Shown here piece by piece: positions 9,619-17,897 of a stretch of DNA of 64,000 nucleotides. The position numbers and the translations under genes were made by a program. The DNA comes from JAFNAG01 sp963739235 (GTDB lineage Bacteria > Acidobacteriota > UBA6911). The stretch spans positions 62,001 through 126,000 of the forward strand of contig CAVTZY010000068.1 in the NCBI GenBank assembly GCA_963739235.1, given 5' to 3'. A model generated the notes under the pieces. It did not search any database. It was not told where the DNA came from and worked only from the letters and a program-made list of their open reading frames with translations. Every line of letters starts with the position of its first letter. Within the stretch, counting starts at the first letter, position 1.

Positions 9619-12300
9619 ATGGTTCCTAGCCAAAATCTCATGCCGCGATGTGTGCGGAATCCTCGAAATCGGCTTCCGGGTGTTTTGCGTTTTTCGTGGT
9701 TCATCCTGCTGTGGCTGAGTAGCTCTTCCATGTGGGCGCAGAGTGCCACCGAAGCGGCGGCCGCCCTGCGTGCCGGTGATTATGCTCTCGCGCAGAAGGG
9801 CTTCGAAGCAGTTTTGCGGGTGCGGCCCGATCAGGAAGAGAGCCAGATCGGTTTGATGCAAATGCTGCGTGAAACCGGAGCCTATCAGGAAGCATGCAGA
9901 AAGGGGGATGAGTTTCTCAAGGCACGCCAAGCCTCAGCCGGGCTGCATCTCGAGCGCGGGCGGTCGGCGCGTGCAATCGGAGATTACGCGGGGGCCGAAG
10001 ACCATTTTCGCCGCGCGCTGGTGCCCGGGATGTTGCGCCGATCAGCAGTGGCCGAACTGGCGGATCTGCTGGAAAGCCTGGGGCGCGCCACCGAAGCCAA
10101 TTCCCTTTGGGATGGACTCATCGACGAGTATCGCAAAGGGCTGGTATCCGGCGCCCATGAACTGGGTACCATCGCACTGGCAGGCTGGCGCCGAGGCTTC
10201 ATCCAGGATGCCAAGGACATTTTCATCGACGCCACGGGCGCCAAACCTGGCCCGGATGCTCCTCTGGAGGCACTCACCAACTTCGGATACCTCTTCCTGG
10301 AGAAATACCAGCCTGCCGAAGCAATCAGCGTGTTCAGGGATTGCCTGAACCTCAACAAAAACTATCCCCCCGCTCTCCTGGGTATCGCGCTGGCCAAGCA
10401 ATATGAAAGCAACAGCGAGGCTGAGACTTACGCACGTGCCGCGTTGCACATTAACCCCAATTTCGTGCCGTCATTAAATCTCCTTGCCGAGCTGCGGATT
10501 TCGGAGGAGCGGTACGACCTTGCATGGCAGGAAATCCAGCGTGCCCTGGCGGTCAATTCCCGGGATCTCGAAGCCCTCAGCCTGGAGGCTGTCTATTACC
10601 AGATTCGCGAAGACACGTCGTCGTTTGACCGCCTCGAAAAGGAAATTCTGAAAATCAACCCTGCCTACGGACAACTGTACCATACGCTTGCGGACAGCAT
10701 GATCATGCGCCGGAAGTACCGGGAAGCCGTGGAATTTGATCGCAAGGCCGTCGCGCTCAGTCCGAGGCTATTCTCCGCGTATGCCAGCATGGGGATGAAC
10801 CTCATGCGCATCGGGGACCTCAAGGAAGGCCGGACCATGCTTCAGCAGGCCTTTGACGGCGATCCGTTCAACATCTGGGCTTTCAACACCCTCGATCTGT
10901 TGGACCAGATGGACAAGTTCGGCACGGTGCGCAGCGAGCACTTTGTCTTCAAACTGGCGAAAGAAGACATGCCCGTCCTCCCGCCCTATGCGACGAAACT
11001 CGCGGAGGAGGCTTATGCGCGGCTGACCGCCCGCTACGGCTTTACGCCGGAAGGACCGCTGCAGATCGAGATTTTTCCCGACGAAGGAGGGTTTGCCGTG
11101 CGCACACTGGGCCTGCCGGGCTTGGGCGCGCTGGGTGTCTGCTTTGGCAAAGTCGTGGCTCTGGATTCGCCCCGTGCGCGCACGATCGGGGACTTTAACT
11201 GGGGTACTACCCTCTGGCACGAGTTTACCCACGTCATGACGCTGCAGATGACCAAACACAATATCCCGCGCTGGTATTCCGAGGGTCTTTCGGTTTTTGA
11301 GGAACAGAAAGCGCGCCCGGGATGGGGCGACGATCTCACGGCCGCCTTCGTCAAGGTTTATAAGGAAGGCAAGCTGTTGAAAGTGAGCGAGCTGAATGCC
11401 GGCATGATGCGTCCCAAGTCCCCGGAGCAGGTTGAACTTTCCTACTACCAGGCCGGGCTCTTTTGCAGCATGGTGGAAGAGAAGTTTGGATTTGAGAAGA
11501 TCCGGCAATCCCTGCTGCTGTTCGCGGAGAATAAGCCCACGGAAGAAGTGTTCCGCCAGACGCTGGGATGGGATGAAAAGACCGTGGATGCGCAGTACGC
11601 TGCATTTCTCGATGCGCGGCTGAAAGCCATTGCCTCGCGGCTCGACTTTCAAAGACTCCAGGCCCAGGCGGCTGCCGGCGAACCGCCGGACGAGGTGGAG
11701 CTGGCTGCTCTGCTCAAGAAGAATCCTGATGATTTCTTTGCCAATCTGGATCTGGGTGCGCGGCTGCGCCAGGAAAAATCGTACAGTGGTGCGGAAACCT
11801 GCCTCAAAAAGGCCGAAAGCCTGTTCCCGGCCTTCGTCCAGCGCCCAAATCCCTACGAGATGTTGGGGGATATGTATGTCGAACAGGGGCGAGATACGGA
11901 TGCGCTGGCGCAGTTTAATGCCTGGGCCGGCTATGACGAAACATCAGTCGTACCGCTCACCCGCGCGGCGGAGATCTATCGCAAGCGGAAGGATTGGGCC
12001 AACGTGGCAAAGGTCCTGGAGCTGTCGGTCTATATCGATCCTTATGACGCCAAGGTTCACGGTCTGCTTGGGGATGCGGCCGTAGAGGCGGAGAACTGGC
12101 CGGCGGCGATTGCCGCCTATCAGGTAAACCTTGGTCTGAATCCGCCGGACCCGGCAGGAGCGCACTACAATCTTGCCCGGGCGTTTTTCGGAGCCGGTAA
12201 GAAGGCGGAGGCGAAACTCGAGACCTTGCGTGCCCTCGAAATCGCCCCGACGTTTGAAAAAGCGCAGCAGCTGCTGCTGAAGTTGAATGAACGCAAGTAG
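9619..12300 (+). CDS. TPR protein with peptidase-MA-like gluzincin domain
   Basis: 893 residues with an N-terminal signal or anchor segment (about 24-41). Many tetratricopeptide repeats occupy roughly 45-430 and again 690-890. Between them is a zinc-peptidase module with H534-E-F-T-H538 followed by the third ligand E555 in WYSEGLSVFEE, the layout of the peptidase MA-like family. Start: the ATG at 9619 directly follows the caspase-like stop. Probably periplasmic or membrane-tethered. It is the last gene before a 450-bp repeat-bearing gap. The peptidase motif is seen; the substrate is unknown. As a pair, a caspase-like and a gluzincin peptidase in one transcript with VWA/MoxR genes is notable. 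Confidence 0.88.
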   Translation: MVPSQNLMPRCVRNPRNRLPGVLRFSWFILLWLSSSSMWAQSATEAAAALRAGDYALAQKGFEAVLRVRPDQEESQIGLMQMLRETGAYQEACRKGDEFLKARQASAGLHLERGRSARAIGDYAGAEDHFRRALVPGMLRRSAVAELADLLESLGRATEANSLWDGLIDEYRKGLVSGAHELGTIALAGWRRGFIQDAKDIFIDATGAKPGPDAPLEALTNFGYLFLEKYQPAEAISVFRDCLNLNKNYPPALLGIALAKQYESNSEAETYARAALHINPNFVPSLNLLAELRISEERYDLAWQEIQRALAVNSRDLEALSLEAVYYQIREDTSSFDRLEKEILKINPAYGQLYHTLADSMIMRRKYREAVEFDRKAVALSPRLFSAYASMGMNLMRIGDLKEGRTMLQQAFDGDPFNIWAFNTLDLLDQMDKFGTVRSEHFVFKLAKEDMPVLPPYATKLAEEAYARLTARYGFTPEGPLQIEIFPDEGGFAVRTLGLPGLGALGVCFGKVVALDSPRARTIGDFNWGTTLWHEFTHVMTLQMTKHNIPRWYSEGLSVFEEQKARPGWGDDLTAAFVKVYKEGKLLKVSELNAGMMRPKSPEQVELSYYQAGLFCSMVEEKFGFEKIRQSLLLFAENKPTEEVFRQTLGWDEKTVDAQYAAFLDARLKAIASRLDFQRLQAQAAAGEPPDEVELAALLKKNPDDFFANLDLGARLRQEKSYSGAETCLKKAESLFPAFVQRPNPYEMLGDMYVEQGRDTDALAQFNAWAGYDETSVVPLTRAAEIYRKRKDWANVAKVLELSVYIDPYDAKVHGLLGDAAVEAENWPAAIAAYQVNLGLNPPDPAGAHYNLARAFFGAGKKAEAKLETLRALEIAPTFEKAQQLLLKLNERK

Positions 12301-12400
12301 GTCATGACAGTTCGATAGAGGCTGCCTGGAATGACGCTTAGTTAAGCTTCAGCGACCGCGTTTAGGCAGGAAAAAGACCCTTGAAAGGGTCAAACAGTGA

Positions 12401-12712
12401 GAGCCCAGGGCGCAAGCCCATAAGCGCTAAGTTAAGATCGATTTGGGCAGGATATGGAGATTTCGGGGAGCGTACTGAACCAGAAAATCCAAGGAAAATA
12501 GGATCCATGCAACATATATTCGGCCGCAAAAAGATTATCTTAGCGCTTATGGGCGCAAGCCCTGGGGAGATTGTGCAGTCCTAGTGAAGCCCTGCAAGGG
12601 CGGCACAGGCTGTCTCGCCCTTACAGGGCTCTTTCACTCTTAGTTTCCGTGAGCCCAGGGCGCAAGCCCTGGGCTGGCGCTGTTGAACCCCGTCGGGGTT
12701 CTTTAGCCAAAT
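12401..12712. repeat. Cluster of palindromic dispersed repeats
   Basis: Occupies the gap 12301-12747 between the TPR-gluzincin and DUF4159 genes. Units include GAGCCCAGGGCGCAAGCCC (12401-12419, interrupted, and 12651-12669, intact), GCCCTGCAAGGGCG with its partner CGCCCTTACAGGGC, and GGCGCTGTTGAACCCCG..GGGTTCTTTAGCC (12677-12711). The same unit types recur at 61.68-61.88 kb. They are self-complementary and likely form RNA hairpins that could attenuate the downstream genes. Confidence 0.75.
12420..12550. mobile_element. 131-bp MITE-like insertion with 12-bp flanking duplication
   Basis: The element begins ATAAGCGCTAAG and ends CTTAGCGCTTAT, a perfect 12-bp terminal inverted repeat with weaker extension inward. 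It is flanked on both sides by GGGCGCAAGCCC (12408-12419 and 12551-12562). Removing the element plus one flank regenerates the intact repeat motif found at 12651-12669, so the direct repeat looks like a target-site duplication. It is too short to encode a transposase. Confidence 0.7.
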
Positions 12713-12747
12713 GTCATTCGGGACTGCTTGGACACTGGAGGGATCAG

Positions 12748-13530
12748 GTGAGAGGAATGATGCGACGGGGCGGGAATTGCCGACGGTTCACGAGAAAAAT
12801 CGTGTGGCCTCTCCTTGCACTGGCTCTGCTATCGGCAGGGGCCTGGAGGGCCTTGGCCCAGCGAGAACTGCCCCGGGACGAAAGCAAGTTTACCTTCGCG
12901 CGCATCCAGTTTAAGTACCCGCCGTCGTTCCGCTGGCGGGGAGGAATCGGGGATGGAAACGGGCCCCCCTGGAGCCACGATTTTCCGCGGTCCGAGGAGA
13001 ACCTGATGAAAATCCTGGGCGAGATCACCAGGATCGACGCCAATCCCGGCGGTCACATCGTGACCTTCGAGAGCGACGAGGTCTTCAAGTACCCGATTGC
13101 CTATCTTTGCGAGGTGGGTTACATCACTCTTTCGGACAAGGAAATCCACAATATGCGCGAGTATCTGTTGCGCGGCGGATTCCTGATCGTGGATGACTTC
13201 CGGGGGCCGCGGGAGTTCGGCAACTTCATCGATCTTTTGAGGTATGTATTTCCCGACCGATCCCTGGAGGAGTTGCCGCGCACCCACCCGATCTTCACCT
13301 GTTTTTACGATATCTCGAGTCTCAATCTCGAGCCCCCCTACTCCAGGTTTTACAGGCCGGAATACTGGGGGATGAAGGATGACAACGGGCGCTTGATGAT
13401 GGTCGTGGATTACAACAATGACATCAGCGATTACTGGGAGTGGTCTGCCGATCCGTTCTATAACTTCCAGGATACAAACGAAGGGTTCAAATACGGCGTG
13501 AACTATATTCTCTACGCCTTGACTCACTGA
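12748..13530 (+). CDS. DUF4159-domain exported protein
   Basis: About 260 residues. It starts with a basic segment and a hydrophobic stretch (IVWPLLALALLSAGAWRALAQ) that reads as a signal peptide. The mature part matches the DUF4159 pattern: FTFARIQFKYP, ITRIDANPGG, then LREYLLRGGFLIVDDFRGP and a C-terminal region with NDISDYWEW. The GTG at 12748 is chosen because GGAGGG (12737-12742) lies five bases upstream; ATGs at 12757 and 12760 are alternatives. The domain resembles a glutamine-amidotransferase-like fold and commonly sits beside moxR/DUF58 genes. The biochemical role is unknown. Confidence 0.85.
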   Translation: MRGMMRRGGNCRRFTRKIVWPLLALALLSAGAWRALAQRELPRDESKFTFARIQFKYPPSFRWRGGIGDGNGPPWSHDFPRSEENLMKILGEITRIDANPGGHIVTFESDEVFKYPIAYLCEVGYITLSDKEIHNMREYLLRGGFLIVDDFRGPREFGNFIDLLRYVFPDRSLEELPRTHPIFTCFYDISSLNLEPPYSRFYRPEYWGMKDDNGRLMMVVDYNNDISDYWEWSADPFYNFQDTNEGFKYGVNYILYALTH

Positions 13531-13585
13531 TTTCGGCCGGCATACCTCGGTGGCATGTTTCGGTCAAGAGAAAGGGAAGCAGCAG

Positions 13586-14605
13586 ATGGAAACGATCCAG
13601 CAGGCTGTCAGCGAAGATGCGGCATCGGTCGAGAAGTTGAACAAAAGCTATCGCCAGATTATCACCGAATTGAAGAAGGTTATCGTTGCCCAGGATGCGG
13701 TGGTCGAACAGGTCATGATCTCACTGCTGGTGGGGGCCCATTCGATGATCACGGGTGTTCCCGGCCTGGCCAAGACCCTGTTGATCAAGACCATGGCCAG
13801 CATCCTGGATCTTCAGTTCAAACGCATCCAGTTCACCCCCGATTTGATGCCGGCTGACATTACAGGAACCGACATCATCCAGGAGGACGCCAGCACCGGC
13901 AGGCGCCAGATGTCATTTATCAAGGGCCCGATCTTCACCAACATTCTGCTGGCTGATGAAATCAACCGTACGCCCCCCAAGACTCAGGCCGCGCTGCTGG
14001 AGGCGATGGAGGAGTTGCAGGTGACCGTTCAGGGGACCACCTATATTATGGACCGGCCATTCTTCGTCCTGGCCACTCAGAACCCAATCGAGCTCGAAGG
14101 CACCTATCCTCTGCCGGAAGCGCAACTCGATCGTTTCATGTTCAACATCATCATTGAATATCTCAATGCCGAGGACGAGTTGGAGGTGGTGCGCGAAACT
14201 ACGATGCTGAAGAAGCCTGAGATTGCGCGCACATTGACCGGCGAGGATATCCTGGAGTTTCAACGACTGGTCCGCCGGGTGCCGGTCCCTGATTCGGTAG
14301 GTCGCTACGCGGTAGCGCTGGTGCGCGCAAGCCGTCCGAACAATGGTGGACTGGACTTCATAAAGGACTGGGTGAATTGGGGCGCCAGCCTGCGCGCCTC
14401 GCAGTATCTTGTACTGGGCGGGAAGGCCCGGGCGCTGTTGAATGGCCGTTTCAATGTTGCCATTGAAGATATCCAGGCGCTGGCCTATCCGATCATGAGG
14501 CACAGGATTCTGACCAACTTCCATGCGGAATCTCAAAAGATAACTACGGACGAAATCATAAGACGGCTGCTGGAGACGGTGCCGACGCCAAAGTCCGGAC
14601 TTTAG
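13586..14605 (+). CDS. MoxR-family AAA+ ATPase
   Basis: About 339 residues. Walker A reads GVPGLAKT (57-64), Walker B LLADEIN with D124-E125, and sensor motifs follow (LATQNPIELEGTYPLPEAQLDRF), all diagnostic of MoxR. MoxR ATPases act with VWA-domain partners as chaperones in metal insertion, stress resistance or complex assembly. The ATG at 13586 (METIQQAV) is preferred over 13550 because it follows an AGGGAAG-type site and gives the usual N-terminus. It is followed by the DUF58 and BatA-type genes that are its standard partners. Confidence 0.95.
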   Translation: METIQQAVSEDAASVEKLNKSYRQIITELKKVIVAQDAVVEQVMISLLVGAHSMITGVPGLAKTLLIKTMASILDLQFKRIQFTPDLMPADITGTDIIQEDASTGRRQMSFIKGPIFTNILLADEINRTPPKTQAALLEAMEELQVTVQGTTYIMDRPFFVLATQNPIELEGTYPLPEAQLDRFMFNIIIEYLNAEDELEVVRETTMLKKPEIARTLTGEDILEFQRLVRRVPVPDSVGRYAVALVRASRPNNGGLDFIKDWVNWGASLRASQYLVLGGKARALLNGRFNVAIEDIQALAYPIMRHRILTNFHAESQKITTDEIIRRLLETVPTPKSGL

Positions 14606-14671
14606 AGTGGGCGCCGGGCGCCGCACGACGCTCCAGGATCAAGCTTCAAGTCAAAGGGACTCGGAGAAGAA

Positions 14672-15586
14672 ATGATACATGCTCAATCGACGGTGCCGCA
14701 GCCGACGCGCTTCATCGATCCCACCGCACTGACGCGCATCTCCAGCCTTGAGTTGGTGGCGCGCACGGTCGTGGAGGGATTCATTTCAGGCCTGCATCGA
14801 TCGCCGCACCTGGGCTTCAGTGTGAACTTCGCCGAATACCGCCACTATCGGCCGGGTGACGACATTCGCAAGATCGATTGGAAAGTGTTCGGGCGCACCG
14901 ACCGTTTCTACGTCAAGGAATATGAAGGAGAGACCAACACCGCGGTGAATCTGATTCTCGATTGCAGCCGTTCAATGGCCTACGGCAGCAAGGGCATAAC
15001 CAAGCTTGAGTACGGCCAGTTCCTGACCGCCAGTCTCGCGTACTTTGCTTTCAAGCAGCGGGACAGCATCGGATTTGCGGCCTATGACGATCGTGTCCGT
15101 GAACAGGTGCCGGCGCGCGGCAGCATAGGCCACTTGAACACCGTGCTGCATGCGATCGAGCGCATTCAGGCCGTGGAACGCAGCAGCTTTACCCAGCCCC
15201 TGGTGGATGTGGCAGGGCGGTTGCGCCGCCGGGGAATCGTGATCGTGGTTTCGGATCTTTACGACGATGCCGAACAGGTGATGATCGGGTTGCGCAATCT
15301 TGCCTTCCGCGGCAACGATATCATCGTGTTCCATGTCTTGGATCCTGCCGAGCTGCGCTTCGATTTCGACAAGAGCGCCCAGTTTGTCGACATGGAGACC
15401 AGTGAGGAAATGCACGTGATTCCGGATTTTCTGCGCCAGGAATATCTGAAGCTTATTCGCAGCCAGATTGCGGCTTTCGAGATGGAGTGCCAGAAGGACC
15501 GGATGGATTATCAGCTGATCGACACTTCCCAGCCGCTGGATCAGGCCCTGTATACCTACCTGGCGCGGCGGGCGCAAATGTACTGA
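14672..15586 (+). CDS. DUF58 (VWA-like) protein
   Basis: 304 residues, cytosolic. It carries the DUF58 hallmark YRPGDDIRKIDWKVFGRTDRF followed by LILDCSRSMAYG, whose DxSxS forms a VWA metal site. It lies 66 bp after moxR with a GGAGAAG ribosome-binding site, in the near-universal moxR-DUF58 pairing. It is thought to be the VWA partner of the MoxR ATPase; the assignment is secure at family level. Confidence 0.94.
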   Translation: MIHAQSTVPQPTRFIDPTALTRISSLELVARTVVEGFISGLHRSPHLGFSVNFAEYRHYRPGDDIRKIDWKVFGRTDRFYVKEYEGETNTAVNLILDCSRSMAYGSKGITKLEYGQFLTASLAYFAFKQRDSIGFAAYDDRVREQVPARGSIGHLNTVLHAIERIQAVERSSFTQPLVDVAGRLRRRGIVIVVSDLYDDAEQVMIGLRNLAFRGNDIIVFHVLDPAELRFDFDKSAQFVDMETSEEMHVIPDFLRQEYLKLIRSQIAAFEMECQKDRMDYQLIDTSQPLDQALYTYLARRAQMY

Positions 15587-15647
15587 TCCGACCTCCGACC
15601 CCCTTCAGAAAGCCCGGGGGGCGGAAGCCGGAGGTCTGAGGTTGGAC

Positions 15648-17762
15648 ATGAGTTTCGTGAATCCGTGGTTTCTGTTGGGAACATTGGCGACGGCCGTACC
15701 CATTCTGTTGCATCTGATCAAACGGGAGAGTGCGCAGAAGATCGAGTTTTCCACGCTGATGTTTCTCAGGAAGATCAGCAAACGGACCATTCGCTATCAG
15801 AAACTGCGGCACCTCCTGCTTCTTCTCGTCCGCGTCCTGGCTCTCCTGCTCCTGGCGCTTGCCTTCATGCGCCCCTTCTGGGATCGGCCTCAGGCTGCTG
15901 CCGCCACCGGCCGCGCGACTCACGCCCATGTCATTCTGCTCGACGACTCGATGAGCATGGCCTATGGGGATCGTTGGGATCGTGCACGAAAAGCCGCAGC
16001 CGACATCGTAGGCCGTGCCGAGCCTGGGGATAAGGTATCCCTGCTCGAGTTCTCGGATCAGACGAAGGTGTTAACGCTGCCTGCCACTGATTTTGGCGTG
16101 GTTCTTGACGCGATCGACAAAATGGCCGAACTGACCGACCGCCCGACCCGCTATGGCCAGGCGCTCAAGATTGCAGAAAAGTCAGCTCTCGACGCGGGTG
16201 CTGACAAGCACGTGGTTCACCTGATCTCTGATTTCCAGAAGAGCGGTTGGGCTACCGAAGAGCACGATTTTCACCTGAGTTCCGGGATCGAGCTTCAGTG
16301 CACGGATGTAGGCTCGGATCAATACAGCAATCTTGCGCTCGGTGAGGTGCGCATACTCGAAGGGGAAGATGACAAGGGAGGAGGTCTCAGGATTCGCTTC
16401 TCGGTTGTCAACTTCGGCACGGAAGATCGCAGCGCGACTCGTGTGACCCTGTCTGTGGATGAGCGCATTGTGGCTGAAAAACTCGTGGATGTGGCCAAAG
16501 GAGCTGTACAGGGGATGGAGTTTGAACTCCCCGGTCTGACTGCCGGGGTGCACAATGTTGCGCTCGAGGTCGCGGATCCCCGCCTGACGCGGGACAACCG
16601 CTTTGCAATGACTCTGGAAGCACGCGCCAAAATACCGGTCCTGTCCGTGGAAAATCCCAATGCCGGCAGGGGCGGGCGTCCTCCCAGCTTTTTTATTGCC
16701 AACGCTCTCAACATTTCCGCTCTTTCCCCGTATCGGCTGTCCGCCATCACGCCGCGGCAATTTGAGGCCCTGGGGGCCATCACCGGTGGGCTGCTGATCT
16801 GGAACAATGCGCCCGGGGAGAGCACAGCCGTGCAGAAGAAGCTCCAGGATTCTGTCAAAGGCGGCGGGGGGCTGATCGTTGTGCTGGCCGACAACTCAAT
16901 GGCTGCAGATTTCAACCGGTCCTTCGGTTCATGGCTGCCATTCAAGGTCGCGGAGGCTGCCGGGAACGCCGGTCGCCGCACAGGGTCGGGATTCGCGGAT
17001 GACTACGCCTTGCTGACGGATCTGCGCATGGACCATCCGATTTTCCGACCGTTCAGCGAGCCTCATTCAGGATCCTTTTCCACCGCCAGGTTCTACCGGC
17101 ATGCACGCATCACTGCCGGGGAAGGAGCTCAGATCCTCGCGCGGTTCGACGACGGCGATCCTGCTCTCCTTGCTGCCGATGTCGACAAGGGGCGCGTCTT
17201 GCTGCTGGCCTCCTCCGCCGATGATGCCACTAACGACCTGCCGGTCAAGGCGGTTTTTGTCCCATTTTGGCATCAACTGCTGCGCTATCTCGAAGGCTTC
17301 CGCCAGGAGAGGCAATGGCTGGATGTCGGCGATACCATCGCTCCAAAGAAGCTGCTGATCGAAGCCGCTGTCCGCCAGGGGAAAGGCAATGTAGATCTGA
17401 ATCAGGCAATCGTGGTGATGGACCCTGCCAAACAGCGCGTGCCGCTCGCCCCGGGATCCGATGCCCTGGCGGTGGATATGGCGGGTTTTTACGATATCCG
17501 GATGGCGAACCTGAATACCAGCATCGCGGTCAATCCGTCGCTGCGCGAATCGGATCTCGCCCACGGCAATACGGAGGAGATGGCGGCCGGCTGGATGTCA
17601 GGCGAGACCAAGGCGCTCGCGGCAACTTCACCGGATGAACGCCCGACCGCGGAGGAACAGGACAAGAGAACGCGCCTGTGGCGCTACCTGCTTTTTTCCG
17701 TTTTGGTTCTCCTTATTATCGAGGGACTGCTGGCGAATCGTTTTATCCTGAGGCCTGAATAG
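15648..17762 (+). CDS. BatA/VWA-type membrane protein
   Basis: About 704 residues. The N-terminus MSFVNPWFLLGTLATAVPILLHLI is the BatA-domain signature. A second TM helix (about residues 58-75) precedes a VWA domain with the metal site D99-D-S-M-S-M. The large extracytoplasmic part includes a glutamine-amidotransferase-like segment (GGGLIVVLADN). A C-terminal TM helix (WRYLLFSVLVLLIIEGLLAN) closes it. A TTG at 15642 with GGAGG seven bases upstream is an alternative start, but the ATG at 15648 gives the canonical N-terminus. It forms a unit with moxR, DUF58 and the following giant gene, as in Bat aerotolerance-type operons. Confidence 0.9.
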   Translation: MSFVNPWFLLGTLATAVPILLHLIKRESAQKIEFSTLMFLRKISKRTIRYQKLRHLLLLLVRVLALLLLALAFMRPFWDRPQAAAATGRATHAHVILLDDSMSMAYGDRWDRARKAAADIVGRAEPGDKVSLLEFSDQTKVLTLPATDFGVVLDAIDKMAELTDRPTRYGQALKIAEKSALDAGADKHVVHLISDFQKSGWATEEHDFHLSSGIELQCTDVGSDQYSNLALGEVRILEGEDDKGGGLRIRFSVVNFGTEDRSATRVTLSVDERIVAEKLVDVAKGAVQGMEFELPGLTAGVHNVALEVADPRLTRDNRFAMTLEARAKIPVLSVENPNAGRGGRPPSFFIANALNISALSPYRLSAITPRQFEALGAITGGLLIWNNAPGESTAVQKKLQDSVKGGGGLIVVLADNSMAADFNRSFGSWLPFKVAEAAGNAGRRTGSGFADDYALLTDLRMDHPIFRPFSEPHSGSFSTARFYRHARITAGEGAQILARFDDGDPALLAADVDKGRVLLLASSADDATNDLPVKAVFVPFWHQLLRYLEGFRQERQWLDVGDTIAPKKLLIEAAVRQGKGNVDLNQAIVVMDPAKQRVPLAPGSDALAVDMAGFYDIRMANLNTSIAVNPSLRESDLAHGNTEEMAAGWMSGETKALAATSPDERPTAEEQDKRTRLWRYLLFSVLVLLIIEGLLANRFILRPE

Positions 17763-17897
17763 ATAGGGGAACCATCGGCAATTTACCTGCGGCAGATCAG
17801 GCCGAAAGCATGCGCCTTTCGTCTTTTTTTTGAGGTGGGCGCAGTTCGCAGGTACAATGAAGGTAGTGCAGGCGCCGTCAGGCGGGTAGGGGGGATC

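Noticed and set aside
8760..9749. Long antisense open frame (about 330 codons) opposite the caspase-like gene
   Set aside because: It is the complement of a GC-rich, well supported coding region, lacks a Shine-Dalgarno and family motifs, and is a composition artefact. The same applies to antisense frames at 3208-3981, 10768-11652, 18660-19406, 36347-37117, 48368-49351 and 52859-53641.
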